A stretch of DNA of 64,000 nucleotides from Micromonospora sp. LH3U1 (lineage in GTDB: Bacteria; Actinomycetota; Actinomycetes; Mycobacteriales; Micromonosporaceae). Location of the stretch: assembly GCF_028475105.1 (NCBI RefSeq), contig NZ_CP116936.1, positions 1,488,001 through 1,552,000 of the forward strand. Direction: 5' to 3'. The position numbers and the translations under genes were made by a program. Shown here piece by piece: positions 17,752-27,888 of this stretch. Below the pieces are notes generated by a model that did not search any database, was not told where the DNA came from, and worked only from the letters and a program-made list of their open reading frames with translations. The number at the start of each line of letters is the position of its first letter. Position 1 is the stretch's first letter.

Positions 17752-18104
17752 CCCGCCGCGCCTTGATCGACTCGGTTTCCGTGAAGTCGTGGTGTCCGGA
17801 CCAGTGCGACGCACCGATTTCCAGGAAGCCGAGCCGATCAGCCCAGGAAGCCGTGCCGCGACACGCTGCGGCGCCGCGCCCCGCGCGCACCCCGGGGCAG
17901 CTGAACGGGGGAGGGGCGTACACTGGCCAACTGGCGACCGCCTTGCGCGGTCGACCTCGCGCGCCCTCTTCACGAATCGTCGTGGAGCGACGGCCTCCCT
18001 GGTCCCGATCTTGATCGGGTCCACCATGGGCCGGCGATCAGGCGCCAGGACGCCCGGCCACCGGCCGGGCGTGACAACCAGGGACCTTGAGGAGTACCCC
18101 AACC
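17752..18104. other. intergenic region and rpsB leader
   Basis: 353 bp without a gene. After the palindrome at 17763-17850, two compact hairpins precede rpsB: CCCGATC/GATCGGG (18004-18019) and CGCCCGGCC/GGCCGGGCG (18051-18071). The second ends 18 bp before the ribosome-binding site GAGGAG (18089-18094). They may form a regulatory leader for S2/EF-Ts synthesis; no known riboswitch is recognised. Confidence 0.45.
17763..17850. repeat. type I GATC palindrome, copy A
   Basis: An imperfect inverted repeat with arms beginning TTGATCGACTCGG on the left and, reversed, CTGATCGGCTCGG on the right, and inner ends GTGGTGTCC / GGTG. The same arm sequence (GATC, ACTCGG, TTC, GAAGTCG, GGTGTCC) recurs at 35551-35629 and 44860-44936. 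It starts 12 bp after the stop of the upstream gene and probably ends its transcript. Confidence 0.75.
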
Positions 18105-19049
18105 ATGGCCGTCGTGACCATGCGCCAGCTGCTGGAGAGCGGTGTCCACTTCGGGCACCAGACCCGGCGCTGGAACCCGAAGATGAAGCGCTTCATCATG
18201 ACCGAGCGCAACGGCATCTACATCATCGACCTGCGCCAGACCCTCGAGTACATCGAGAAGGCGTACGAGTTCGTGCGTGGGACCGTCGCCGAGGGCGGCA
18301 GCATCCTGTTCGTCGGCACCAAGAAGCAGGCCCAGGAAGCGATCGCCGATCAGGCGACCCGGGTCGGCCAGCCGTACGTCAACCACCGCTGGCTCGGTGG
18401 CATGCTGACCAACTTCCAGACCGTGTACAAGCGGCTCCAGCGGATGAAGGAGCTGGAGGGCCTGGGTGACCTCAGCGGCACTGCCGCCGGTTACACCAAG
18501 AAGGAGACCCTGCAGCTCTCCCGCGAGAAGATCAAGCTGACCCGCACCCTCGGTGGTCTGCGGGACATGCAGAAGCTTCCCGCCGCGGTCTGGATCGTCG
18601 ACACCAAGAAGGAGCACATCGCCGTCGACGAGGCCCGCAAGCTGGGCATCCCGGTGATCGCGGTGCTGGACACCAACTGTGACCCGGACGAGGTCGACTT
18701 CCCGATCCCGGGCAACGACGACGCGATCCGGTCGGCCGAGCTGCTGACCAAGGTCGTCGCGGCCGCCGTCGCGGATGGTCTGATCGCGCGTTCCAGCCGT
18801 CGTCGTGGCAACGACGAGAAGCCCGAGGGTGTCGCGAGCGACGAGCCGCTGACCGAGTGGGAGCGCGAGCTGCTCGAGCCGAAGAAGGCCGACGAGGCCG
18901 CCCCGGCCGAGCAGCCTGCCGCTGCCGCCGCCGCCGAGCAGCCCGCTGCCCCGGCCGAGCAGCCCGCCGCTGCCGCCGAGCAGCCCGCCGCCCCGGAGCA
19001 GCCGGCGCAGGTCGCCACCGAGCAGCCGGCGACCGCTACCGCGGAGTGA
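18105..19049 (+). CDS. rpsB: 30S ribosomal protein S2
   Basis: 314 residues from ATG 18105 ([20 protein letters not shown]). The S2 core is complete ([61 protein letters not shown]). Residues ~255-314 form an Ala/Glu/Pro/Gln tail built from repeated AEQPA units, unusually long relative to the ~240-residue bacterial norm. It is paired with tsf as in most bacteria, but a strong inverted repeat lies in the spacer. Confidence 0.98.
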   Translation: MAVVTMRQLLESGVHFGHQTRRWNPKMKRFIMTERNGIYIIDLRQTLEYIEKAYEFVRGTVAEGGSILFVGTKKQAQEAIADQATRVGQPYVNHRWLGGMLTNFQTVYKRLQRMKELEGLGDLSGTAAGYTKKETLQLSREKIKLTRTLGGLRDMQKLPAAVWIVDTKKEHIAVDEARKLGIPVIAVLDTNCDPDEVDFPIPGNDDAIRSAELLTKVVAAAVADGLIARSSRRRGNDEKPEGVASDEPLTEWERELLEPKKADEAAPAEQPAAAAAAEQPAAPAEQPAAAAEQPAAPEQPAQVATEQPATATAE

Positions 19050-19053
19050 TTGC

Positions 19054-19102
19054 ACCGTCGCTGCCCCGCCGTCCGTTTTTTCGAACGGGGGGCAGCGACG
19101 GT
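19054..19102. terminator. hairpin between rpsB and tsf
   Basis: ACCGTCGCTGCCCC (19054-19067) pairs perfectly with GGGGCAGCGACGGT (19089-19102); the loop contains an inner CCGT-T6-CGAACGG segment. It would lower tsf expression relative to rpsB, or protect the rpsB 3' end. A T-run inside the loop rather than after the stem makes a classical terminator uncertain. Confidence 0.6.
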
Positions 19103-19183
19103 ACTCCGGGCACGATTCGCCCGGATCCGGGTAACCGGCACCTCTGACCATCCACACGCCGCCTCAACATCGAAGAGAGAGCC

Positions 19184-20011
<828 letters not shown>

Positions 20012-20056
20012 GCCGCCACCGGGCGCCGCGGGCGCCCGTGGGCAGGAGACGTCGAT

Positions 20057-20098
20057 GAGGAGGCCGCCGGTGTACGTGTCAGGCACCGCGGCCTCCTC
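20057..20098 (+). terminator. terminator after tsf
   Basis: GAGGAGGCCGCCGGTG on the left pairs with CACCGCGGCCTCCTC on the right, a 14-15 bp stem with one bulge; GTC and AT-richer sequence follow. It separates rpsB-tsf from pyrH. Confidence 0.65.
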
Positions 20099-20172
20099 GT
20101 CACATAGGGTCGGCAGCGGCAGGTTCGCGGTACGCGCCGCACGGGGCGTGCGCGTGGGGAAGGGCGGGGCGG

Positions 20173-20940
20173 ATGACGCAGGTTGTGAGTGACCGAACGC
20201 TGGCGGTGGACGATCCGACGGCACCGCCGCTGGGGCGTGCCCGGCGGGTGGTCCTGAAGCTCTCCGGTGAGGTGTTCGGTGGCGGCGCGATCGGCGTCGA
20301 CCCGGACGTCGTCCAGGCCATCGCCCGGCAGATCGCCACCGTGGTCCGCCGCGGCGTGCAGGTCTCCGTCGTGGTTGGCGGCGGCAACTTTTTCCGCGGC
20401 GCGGAGCTGCAGAAGCGCGGAATGGACCGGGCCCGCGCCGACTACATGGGCATGCTCGGCACCGTGATGAACTGCCTCGCGCTTCAGGACTTCCTGGAGA
20501 AGGAAGGCATCGAGACCCGGGTGCAGAGCGCCATCACCATGGCCCAGGTCGCCGAGCCGTACATTCCGCTGCGGGCGATCCGGCACCTGGAGAAGGGCCG
20601 TGTGGTCATCTTCGGCGCCGGCGCCGGGATGCCGTACTTCTCCACCGACACGGTGGCCGCCCAGCGGGCTCTGGAAATCCGTGCCGACGTGGTGCTGATG
20701 AGCAAGAACGGCGTGGACGGCGTCTACACCGCCGACCCCCGGATCGACCCCACCGCCAGCAAGCTCGACTCGATCACCTTCTCCGAGGCGCTGCGCCGCA
20801 ACCTGCGGGTGGCCGACGCGGCGGCATTCAGCCTCTGCATGGAGAACGGCCTGCCGATGCTGGTCTTCGGTGCGCAGGGTGACGACACCATCATCCGCGC
20901 GGTGGGTGGCGACAAGATCGGCACCCTGATCACCGCCTGA
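20173..20940 (+). CDS. pyrH: UMP kinase
   Basis: 255 residues; phosphorylates UMP to UDP. Amino-acid-kinase fold with [14 protein letters not shown] at the N-terminus, [30 protein letters not shown] and [16 protein letters not shown]. The start at ATG 20173 gives ~17 residues ahead of the fold; GTG 20185 is an alternative. It stands before frr as in most bacteria. Confidence 0.97.
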   Translation: MTQVVSDRTLAVDDPTAPPLGRARRVVLKLSGEVFGGGAIGVDPDVVQAIARQIATVVRRGVQVSVVVGGGNFFRGAELQKRGMDRARADYMGMLGTVMNCLALQDFLEKEGIETRVQSAITMAQVAEPYIPLRAIRHLEKGRVVIFGAGAGMPYFSTDTVAAQRALEIRADVVLMSKNGVDGVYTADPRIDPTASKLDSITFSEALRRNLRVADAAAFSLCMENGLPMLVFGAQGDDTIIRAVGGDKIGTLITA

Positions 20941-21022
20941 GTCCCGCCAACGGCGACGACAGCGGTGGTCTGACGACTTTCAGCAGAGCCCACGACGAGC
21001 ACAGAAGGAGGCGAGGAGACCG

Positions 21023-21580
21023 GTGATCGACGACACCCTCCTCGAGGCCGAGGAGAAGATGGAGCGTGCGGTTGAGCACGCCAAGGAGGAGTTCGGCGCC
21101 ATCCGCACCGGTCGCGCCAACCCCGCCATGTTCTCGAAGGTCATCATCGACTACTACGGCACGCCCACGCCGCTGACGCAGATGGCGTCCATCGCGATCC
21201 CTGAGCCGCGGATGGCCATCATCAAGCCGTACGACAACTCGCAGATCAATGCGATGGAGAAGGCGATCCGCGACTCGGACCTCGGGGTGAACCCGAACAA
21301 CGAGGGCACTCAGCTGCGCATCCTGCTTCCGCAGATGACCGAGGAGCGCCGCCGCGACATGATCAAGGTGGCCCGGCACAAGGGCGAGGAAGCCAAGGTG
21401 GCGATCCGTAACGTCCGCCGCCGTGGCAAGGAAGAACTGGATCGGATCGTCAAGGACGGCGAGGCTGGCGAGGACGACGGTCGCCGCGCCGAGAAGGAAC
21501 TCGACGACCTGACCCAGCGCTACGTGGCCAGCATCGACGACCTGGTCAAGCACAAGGAGACCGAGCTGCTCGAGGTGTGA
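21023..21580 (+). CDS. frr: ribosome recycling factor
   Basis: 185 residues from GTG 21023, preceded by GGAGGCGAGGAG. RRF splits post-termination ribosomes with EF-G. Typical segments are [41 protein letters not shown] and [20 protein letters not shown]. The 82-bp spacer from pyrH shows no terminator, so the two are likely cotranscribed. Confidence 0.98.
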   Translation: MIDDTLLEAEEKMERAVEHAKEEFGAIRTGRANPAMFSKVIIDYYGTPTPLTQMASIAIPEPRMAIIKPYDNSQINAMEKAIRDSDLGVNPNNEGTQLRILLPQMTEERRRDMIKVARHKGEEAKVAIRNVRRRGKEELDRIVKDGEAGEDDGRRAEKELDDLTQRYVASIDDLVKHKETELLEV

Positions 21581-21611
21581 TCGTCCGCCCGCTTGCCGGG
21601 TGAGATGCTCC

Positions 21612-21643
21612 GAGGCCCGGCCCCCACGCGGGGGCCGGGCCTC
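21612..21643 (+). terminator. intrinsic-type terminator after frr
   Basis: GAGGCCCGGCCCCC (21612-21625) and GGGGGCCGGGCCTC (21630-21643) form a perfect 14-bp stem with a 4-nt loop. It lies 31 bp after the frr stop and is followed by only a weak T content, as is common in high-GC actinobacteria. Confidence 0.8.
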
Positions 21644-21923
21644 GTGCCGTTATCCGGATGCTGCCGGTCGTCTCGGCCACCTGCTCACCGGTGTACGCGT
21701 CGGGCAGCGTGGGCCGGTGGCCTGGGCGACGTCCGTCGCCGTGCCTCGTCCGCCGTGCCCGCGCGGCGGGTGCAGTAGGCTCGGCAGGATTCCCGGCCAC
21801 CGGACGGTGAACACCGGGAATCGACCGACCGTCGGGGCGGTCAATCGGAGGAACATCGCACGTGTAGGGGATGCTTGTGGTCTTGCGTCATGTGGTGGTT
21901 CTCGTGCCCCGTTGCGGTGCGTG
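21644..21923 (+). promoter_or_regulatory. cdsA upstream region with palindrome and possible uORF
   Basis: Together with the frr terminator this is a gene-free stretch of 343 bp. TAGGCT at 21777-21782 is a plausible -10. GATTCCCGG (21789-21797) and CCGGGAATC (21814-21822) form a 9-bp inverted repeat with an inner CACCG/CGGTG pair. GGAGGAA (21847-21853) precedes GTGTAG at 21862-21867, and a 17-codon frame from ATG 21871 ends in a TGA overlapping the cdsA ATG (TGATG, 21922-21926). These suggest translational control of cdsA but are unproven. Confidence 0.35.
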
Positions 21924-23342
21924 ATGTCCCACCCCGACCCCTACGGCAACGAGCCTCGCGGCTGGGACCGTCCGGAGAGCCCTGTGACACTGCCCTGGCC
22001 CGATCAGGACCTGGATGCCGGCCAGTGGAGCCGCCGTCCGGCTGCCGGCCCTGAGCTGTACGCCGACCCGCACACCCGGCCGTACGCCGACCCACGCCCG
22101 ACGGACCCGTACGACGAGAATGGCCGGGCGGTCCGTCCGGACGACCGGGACCGCTTCGACGACCGCGACCGGCACGATCGTTTCGACGACCGCGACCGGT
22201 ACGAGGAGGACCGCAACCAGCCCGGCCGGTACGACGATCTGGGTCGCGGCGACCAGTACGCCGACCGCCTGCCCGACACCGCCGACGGTCCGGCCCGGTT
22301 CGACGGCCCGGACCGAGGGCGCTTTGACGAGCCCGCCCGTTTCAACGGCCCGGAGCACCCGGCCCGAGACTTGCCCGCCCGCCTCGACGACCCCGGTTAT
22401 CCGACCGAGCAGCTCGCGCCCGTTCGGGCCGAGCTGGCGCCGGACGATGCTGCGGCGACCGGTCGACGGTCGAGAGGTCGACGCCGGGCCAGCGCCGATC
22501 GACCCGCCACCCAGCAGTTGGGCAACGGACGGGCCGGCCGTAACCTCCCGGCGGCGATCGGGGTGGGGCTCGGCCTCGGCGCGCTGATCGTGGTGCCGCT
22601 GGTCTTCTACCCGTTGGCGTTCCTGCCGGTGATCGCCCTCGCGATCGCGATCGGCATCTGGGAGATGGCCCGGGCGGTCCGGCGCAGCGGCGCCCACCCA
22701 CCACTGGTGCCGTTGATCGCCGGTGGCGTGCTGACCGTGGGTCTGGCCTGGTTCGCCGGTCCGGACGCGCTCAGCCTGGGGCTGCTGGTCACCGTGCTGG
22801 GCACCATGATCTGGCGGCTGGGTGACGGTCCGGCCGGCTTCCAGCGGGATCTCACCGCGGCCACCCTGATCGCCGTCTACGTGCCGTTCCTCGGCGGGTT
22901 CGCGGCGCTGCTGGCGGCGGCCCCCGACGACGGTCGGCTACGCATCCTGGCCACCCTGATCGCGGTGGTCCTCTCCGACACCGGCGGGTACGCGGCCGGC
23001 GTCACCTTCGGTCGACACCCGATGGCCCCGTCGATCAGCCCGAAGAAGTCCTGGGAGGGTTTCGCCGGCTCGGTCACCGCGGCGGCTTTGGGCAGCGCGC
23101 TGCTGCTGTGGCTGATGTTCGAGGTGGCCCCCTGGTGGGGTGCGCTGTTCGGGGTGGCCGTCTCCTGCGCGGCGGTCCTCGGCGACCTGGCCGAGTCGAT
23201 GATCAAGCGGGATCTCGGTGTCAAGGACATGAGCAACCTGCTGCCCGGCCACGGCGGTCTGATGGACCGACTGGACTCGATCCTGTTCGCGGTGCCGACC
23301 GCCTACCTGCTGCTGGCGGTCTTCGTGCCGGTGGTGAACTGA
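21924..23342 (+). CDS. cdsA: phosphatidate cytidylyltransferase (CDP-DAG synthase)
   Basis: 472 residues; makes CDP-diacylglycerol for phospholipids. The first ~205 residues are hydrophilic and low-complexity, rich in Asp-Arg repeats (DRDRFDDRDRHDRFDDRDR); the enzyme follows as a multi-spanning membrane domain starting LPAAIGVGLGLGALIVVPLVF. The CDS signature is present in SPKKSWEGFAGS and DLGVKDMSNLLPGHGGLMDRLDS. The ATG at 21924 follows an in-frame GTG at 21921. The extension almost doubles the usual ~270-residue enzyme. Confidence 0.95.
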   Translation: MSHPDPYGNEPRGWDRPESPVTLPWPDQDLDAGQWSRRPAAGPELYADPHTRPYADPRPTDPYDENGRAVRPDDRDRFDDRDRHDRFDDRDRYEEDRNQPGRYDDLGRGDQYADRLPDTADGPARFDGPDRGRFDEPARFNGPEHPARDLPARLDDPGYPTEQLAPVRAELAPDDAAATGRRSRGRRRASADRPATQQLGNGRAGRNLPAAIGVGLGLGALIVVPLVFYPLAFLPVIALAIAIGIWEMARAVRRSGAHPPLVPLIAGGVLTVGLAWFAGPDALSLGLLVTVLGTMIWRLGDGPAGFQRDLTAATLIAVYVPFLGGFAALLAAAPDDGRLRILATLIAVVLSDTGGYAAGVTFGRHPMAPSISPKKSWEGFAGSVTAAALGSALLLWLMFEVAPWWGALFGVAVSCAAVLGDLAESMIKRDLGVKDMSNLLPGHGGLMDRLDSILFAVPTAYLLLAVFVPVVN

Positions 23343-23446
23343 GGTATGAATCACGGCGTCCCGGTCATCCGACTCCGACGGTCGCGGCCCGTTCGACACC
23401 TCCGGACCAGCACCTGTCGCCGACGGCGTGACACACTGGACCAGCC

Positions 23447-24604
23447 ATGACGAGCTTGCCCTTGATCCCCGCCATCTCGGTCGCCCCCGCCGCGCGCCGG
23501 GCCTCCATGCCCCCTCAGCACCTCGCTGACCTGGACCTGGCCGGCCGCCAGGCGCTGGTCACCGAGTTGGGTGAGCCGGCATTCCGCGCCAAGCAGGTCT
23601 CGAACCACTACTTCGGGCGGCTGGTCCGCGACCCGCAGGCCATGACCGACCTGCCTGCGGCGACCCGGGAACGGCTGTCCAGCCAACTGCTCCCCACGCT
23701 GCTCACCCCGGTGCGCGAGCTCGCGTGTGACGACGGCGCGACCCGCAAGGCGCTGTGGCGGCTGCACGACGGTGCGCTGGTGGAGAGCGTGCTGATGGGC
23801 TACCCGGACCGGGTGACCGTCTGCATTTCCAGCCAGGCGGGCTGTGGCATGGCCTGCCCGTTCTGCGCGACCGGCCAGGCCGGGCTGACCCGCAACCTGT
23901 CCACGGCCGAGATCGTCGACCAGGCGGTCTACATGGCCGGGGTGGCGGCCTCCGGCGTGGTCGCCGGCTCCCCGCCGCGGCTGTCGCGCGTCGTCTTCAT
24001 GGGCATGGGCGAGCCAATGGCCAACTACTCCCGGGTCATCGCCGCCATCCGTCGCCTGGTCAGCCCGGCTCCGGAAGGGCTCGGCCTGTCCCAGCGGCAC
24101 ATCACCGTTTCCACGGTCGGCCTGGTTCCGGCCATCCGCCGACTGGCCAGCGAAGACCTCTCTGTGACCCTTGCGCTGTCGTTGCACGCGCCCGATGATG
24201 ATCTGCGCGACGAACTCGTGCCGGTAAACCAGCGCTGGAAGGTAGCCGAGGTGCTGGACGCAGCGTGGGACTACGCCGCCCGGACGGGCCGTCGCGTGTC
24301 GATCGAGTACGCGATGATCAAGGACGTGAACGACCAGCCGTGGCGAGCCGACCTGCTTGGGCGGCTGCTGGCCGGCAAATTGGCCCACGTGAACCTCATC
24401 CCGCTCAATCCGACGCCGGGCAGCCGCTGGGACGCGAGCCCGAAGCCGGTTGAGCGGGAGTTCGTCCGGCGGTTGCGCGACGCCGGGGTGTCCACGACAG
24501 TACGAGACACCCGAGGTCGCGAGATCGACGGCGCATGTGGCCAGCTCGCCGCCGCCCAGGACAACGACACCAACACCGACCGCGCCGGAGAGGCACCGGC
24601 GTGA
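23447..24604 (+). CDS. rlmN: dual-specificity rRNA/tRNA adenine-C2 methyltransferase RlmN
   Basis: Radical-SAM enzyme methylating A2503 of 23S rRNA and A37 of tRNAs. The [4Fe-4S] CX3CX2C motif is [25 protein letters not shown] is the SAM-binding GEP motif, and the catalytic C-terminal Cys is in [25 protein letters not shown]. 385 residues, standard. It precedes the DivIVA-domain gene with a 31-bp gap. Confidence 0.97.
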   Translation: MTSLPLIPAISVAPAARRASMPPQHLADLDLAGRQALVTELGEPAFRAKQVSNHYFGRLVRDPQAMTDLPAATRERLSSQLLPTLLTPVRELACDDGATRKALWRLHDGALVESVLMGYPDRVTVCISSQAGCGMACPFCATGQAGLTRNLSTAEIVDQAVYMAGVAASGVVAGSPPRLSRVVFMGMGEPMANYSRVIAAIRRLVSPAPEGLGLSQRHITVSTVGLVPAIRRLASEDLSVTLALSLHAPDDDLRDELVPVNQRWKVAEVLDAAWDYAARTGRRVSIEYAMIKDVNDQPWRADLLGRLLAGKLAHVNLIPLNPTPGSRWDASPKPVEREFVRRLRDAGVSTTVRDTRGREIDGACGQLAAAQDNDTNTDRAGEAPA

Positions 24605-24635
24605 CCGGGCGTGGCGAACGAGACCAGGAGACATA

Positions 24636-25796
24636 GTGGCGAGTCAGGGTCAGCGTTTCCGGCGCAAGGCGCTCCGCCGGGGATACAAGGTCGACGAGGT
24701 GGATGCCTTCCTCGACCGGGTCGAGGCGACACTCGACGGCCGACAGGTCGGCGCGCCGGTGGCCTCCCAGGAGGTCCACGACGTCGTCTTCCGGGTCCGG
24801 TTCAACGGCTACGACGAGTGGCAGGTCGACCTGCACCTGGACCGGGTCGAGCGGCAGTTGGCCGAGTTGGAGGAGCGCAACAGCGCCGCGCGCCCCGGCG
24901 ACCCCCGAATGGCTGACCGGATGGGCCCACCGGACCGGATGGGGCCGCCGATGCGCGACGACCGGGGCATGGTTCCGCAGCCGATGCCGCCCCGGCCGAT
25001 GCCCGCGCAGGCCGGTCCGCCCGCCGACCGCTACGGCCGTTACGACGAGCCGACCGGTGCCTTCGCCGGTGGGTACGACGCTCCCCGCGGCGGTTACGAC
25101 GCGCCGCGAGGTCCGGGCGGCCCTGGCCCGATGGGCCCCGGCGGCCCGATGGGCCCTGGGCCGATGGGTGGCCACGGGGTTCCGCAGCGCGGCCTGCCGG
25201 CCGGCCCCACGGGTTACGGCCCCCCGGATGACCAGCGCTCGCCTGGTGGGTACGGCCCGGATGACCAGCGCGGTGGGTACGGCCCCGACGACCAGCGCTC
25301 GCCCGGCGGCTATCCGCCGGAGGAGCCGCGCTTCGACGGCTTCGAGGCCGGGCGGCACGGCCGCGCCGACATGACGGCCGAGATCCGGATGCCGGAGCGG
25401 GACCTGCGCGACATGCGCCGTGGCCCGGCCGGTCCGCCTCCGCAGCAGGGCATCGGTGGCCCGCCGATGGCCGGTCCGCCCGCTGTGGCCGGCCCGCCGA
25501 TGGGTGGCCCGCCGATGGGTGGCCCGCCGATGGCCGGTCCGCCCGGCAGTGACCTGTACCGGGTCGACCAGATCCGCCGTAGCTTCCAGGTGCGTCGGTT
25601 CGGCAGCGGGTACGACCCCGACCAGGTGGACCGGTTCTTCGACACCCTGCTCGGCGGCATGCAGCGCCGCAACCCGATGCCGGTCGACCCGAAGGACCTG
25701 GACACGCTCCGGTTCGGCCTGGTGCCCGGTGGCTACTTCGAGGCTGAGGTCGACGCCGCGCTCAAGGACGTGCAGGACATCCTCTTCGGGCGCTGA
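24636..25796 (+). CDS. DivIVA-domain protein with Pro/Gly/Met-rich linker
   Basis: 386 residues from GTG 24636, preceded by AGGAGA. An N-terminal DivIVA-like motif (QRFRRKALRRGYKVDEVDAF) and a second near the C-terminus (FQVRRFGSGYDPDQVDRFFD) flank about 260 residues of Pro/Gly/Met/Tyr low complexity, including GGPPMGGPPMAGPP-type tandem repeats at residues ~285-305 and PDDQRSPGGYGPDDQRGGYG-type repeats at ~200-225. DivIVA family proteins recognise curved membrane and organise polar growth. Two membrane-recognition motifs joined by a flexible linker is a distinctive layout; no separate coiled coil is obvious. Confidence 0.9.
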   Translation: MASQGQRFRRKALRRGYKVDEVDAFLDRVEATLDGRQVGAPVASQEVHDVVFRVRFNGYDEWQVDLHLDRVERQLAELEERNSAARPGDPRMADRMGPPDRMGPPMRDDRGMVPQPMPPRPMPAQAGPPADRYGRYDEPTGAFAGGYDAPRGGYDAPRGPGGPGPMGPGGPMGPGPMGGHGVPQRGLPAGPTGYGPPDDQRSPGGYGPDDQRGGYGPDDQRSPGGYPPEEPRFDGFEAGRHGRADMTAEIRMPERDLRDMRRGPAGPPPQQGIGGPPMAGPPAVAGPPMGGPPMGGPPMAGPPGSDLYRVDQIRRSFQVRRFGSGYDPDQVDRFFDTLLGGMQRRNPMPVDPKDLDTLRFGLVPGGYFEAEVDAALKDVQDILFGR

Positions 25797-25811
25797 CCCG
25801 ACGCGTACGGA

Positions 25812-25846
25812 CGAGGGCCCGTCCCCCGGGTGGGGGCGGGCCCTCG
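25812..25846. terminator. hairpin between DivIVA-domain gene and DUF2631 gene
   Basis: CGAGGGCCCGTCCCCC (25812-25827) pairs with GGGGGCGGGCCCTCG (25832-25846) in the gap between convergent genes; one mismatch, 4-nt loop. It probably serves as a bidirectional terminator. Confidence 0.75.
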
Positions 25847-25880
25847 GCGTTGTCGGTCGGTCGTCCGGCGGTCGGTCGGG

Positions 25881-26102
25881 TCAGGAGCGCAGACCGTTGC
25901 GCCGCAGCACGACGTCGCCGATCACAATGATCAGCAGCAGTGCGGCCAGGCCGATCAGCCAGATGTCCTCGACCTTGCCCTCGTGGTTGCCGCAGATCAT
26001 CGCCAGCAGCGCCAGTGCGGACAGCACCGCGCCGATCTGCCCGGCCTTGCGGTGCCCGGGCTTGTGCTGGTCTGGCGACGTTACCGGCTCGCTTCCTGCC
26101 AC
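25881..26102 (-). CDS. DUF2631 small membrane protein
   Basis: 73 residues from the GTG at 26102, preceded on its strand by GAAGGA. The family pattern is AGQIGAVLSALALLAMICGNH, EGKVEDIWLIGLAALLLIIVI and a basic end LRRNGLRS, giving two transmembrane helices. A homologue sits in the same region of the M. tuberculosis genome (Rv2876, from memory). Function unknown. Extending the frame to 26270 would add Pro/Arg-rich sequence of no family likeness. Confidence 0.85.
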   Translation of the reverse strand: MAGSEPVTSPDQHKPGHRKAGQIGAVLSALALLAMICGNHEGKVEDIWLIGLAALLLIIVIGDVVLRRNGLRS

Positions 26103-26299
26103 TGTCGGTCCTTCCCTCGCGATCGGATCTTTGGTTAGTCTGGCACGCCTCCTGCTCGGTGCGGCGGGGTGGGGGTTTCCCGGCGTTCGGCCCTGCCCAC
26201 CTGGGTCGAACGGCACTACGGGCGTCGCGGGGCGGCGGTCAGACTCACTCCGGTAGCGTTTGGCGTACACCTGATTGTCTGTTTGAGGGGGACTGTGCG

Positions 26300-27880
26300 G
26301 TGCGAGTGACCGGAACCGGGCACGCCAGCATGCGGATCGACACGGCCGCGGGCAGCATCCTGTGCGACCCGTGGGTCAACCCGGCCTACTTCGCGTCGTG
26401 GTTCCCGTTCCCCGACAATTCCCTGCTCGACTGGGAGACGCTGGGTCAGGTCGACTACCTGTACGTCTCCCACCTGCACCGGGACCACTTCGACGCGAAG
26501 CACCTGCGGGACTTCGTCTCCAAGGACGCCACCGTCCTGCTCCCGGAGTTCCCCACCTCGGAGATGGAGGACGAGTTCCGGGCGCTGGGCTTCACCAAGT
26601 TCCGGAAGGCGCCCAACGAGCAGGTGGTGGAGCTGCCCGGCGGCCTGAAGATCATGATTCAGGCGTTGACCAGCCCGACCGACGGGCCGATCGGCGATTC
26701 CTCGCTCTGGGTCGAGTACGACGGGGTGCGGCTGCTCAACCAGAACGACGCCCGCCCCACCGACCTGGGCGTCTTCGCCGAGTTGGGGCACGTGCACGCA
26801 CATATGCTCCAGTTCTCCGGGGCGATCTGGTACCCGATGGTCTACGAGCTGCCGCAGGCGGCGAAGACCGCGTTCGGTAAGCAGAAGCGCGACCGGCAGT
26901 TCGACCGGACCTGGCGCTACATCGACGACCTGAAGGCGTCGCACGTCTTCCCGATCGCCGGCCCGCCGTGCTTCCTCGACGACTCCCTGTGGCAGTTCAA
27001 CGACATCCACGGCGACGAGGGCAACATCTTCCCCGACCAGTCCGTCTTCCTGTCGGAGTACGCGAAGGTCGGCGGCACCAACGGCATCGTGCTGCTGCCG
27101 GGCAGCGTCGCCGAGGTCACCACCGAGGGCGCGACCACCACTCACCCGGTGCCGGTGGAGGAGTTCTTCGCGAACAAGGTCGCTCACCTGGAGGAGATGC
27201 GGGAGCGTAAGCGCCCCGTCATCGAGGCGGAGAAGGCGTCCTGGCGGCACCCCGAGGTGGACGTGCTCGGCCAGATGAAGCGCCGGATCGAGCCGCTCCT
27301 CGACGAGTCGATCTACCTGGCCAAGGGCGTCGGCGGTCCGGTCCGTTTCGACCTGGTGGGTTACGACGGCGAGAGCGTCGAGTCGATCGTGGTGGACTTC
27401 CCGGGCAAGGAGGTCCGGCCGTACGCCGACGAGAAGGTGCGCTACCGGTTCCGTACCGAACGGTCGTTGATCGAGCATCTGCTCTTCATCGACGAGGTCG
27501 ACTGGGTCAACTCGCTCTTCCTGTCCTGCCGGTTCTCGGCGGCCCGGATCGGCCAGTACAACGAGTTCGTCTACGCGTTCTTCAAGTGCCTCTCGGAGGA
27601 GCGACTCCAGTACGCCGAGGGCTGGTACGACGAGCATGAGCGCTCCACCGACGCCGAGGACGTCACCCTGGGCGACTGGGTGGTGCAGCGGCGCTGCCCG
27701 CACCTGAAGGCGGACCTGACCCGGTTCGGCATCGTCGACGGTGACCAGTTGACCTGCCAGCTGCACGGCTGGAAGTTCGACCTGCCCAGCGGTCGGTGCC
27801 TGACGAGCGTCGGCCACAAGGTCCGCGCCCACCGGGTCGACGCGGAAACCCCCGCCCCCGCCGGCGAGGCCGTGATCTGA
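26300..27880 (+). CDS. metallo-beta-lactamase-fold / Rieske [2Fe-2S] fusion protein
   Basis: 526 residues from GTG 26300, with GAGGGGG upstream. Residues ~1-230 are an MBL fold with metal motif VSHLHRDHFDAKHL (~57-70) and Asp/His sites in LLNQNDARPTDLG and HVFPIAGPPCF. The C-terminus carries a Rieske centre, RRCPHLKADL at ~465 and TCQLHGWKFDLPSG at ~485, that is CxH-X17-CxxH. The MBL + Rieske combination is known from CMP-Neu5Ac hydroxylase-like enzymes, but there the Rieske domain is N-terminal. The substrate is unknown; a redox-assisted hydrolase or hydroxylase is the inference. An inverted repeat begins 7-10 bp after the stop. Confidence 0.88.
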   Translation: MRVTGTGHASMRIDTAAGSILCDPWVNPAYFASWFPFPDNSLLDWETLGQVDYLYVSHLHRDHFDAKHLRDFVSKDATVLLPEFPTSEMEDEFRALGFTKFRKAPNEQVVELPGGLKIMIQALTSPTDGPIGDSSLWVEYDGVRLLNQNDARPTDLGVFAELGHVHAHMLQFSGAIWYPMVYELPQAAKTAFGKQKRDRQFDRTWRYIDDLKASHVFPIAGPPCFLDDSLWQFNDIHGDEGNIFPDQSVFLSEYAKVGGTNGIVLLPGSVAEVTTEGATTTHPVPVEEFFANKVAHLEEMRERKRPVIEAEKASWRHPEVDVLGQMKRRIEPLLDESIYLAKGVGGPVRFDLVGYDGESVESIVVDFPGKEVRPYADEKVRYRFRTERSLIEHLLFIDEVDWVNSLFLSCRFSAARIGQYNEFVYAFFKCLSEERLQYAEGWYDEHERSTDAEDVTLGDWVVQRRCPHLKADLTRFGIVDGDQLTCQLHGWKFDLPSGRCLTSVGHKVRAHRVDAETPAPAGEAVI

Positions 27881-27888
27881 CCCCCGTC

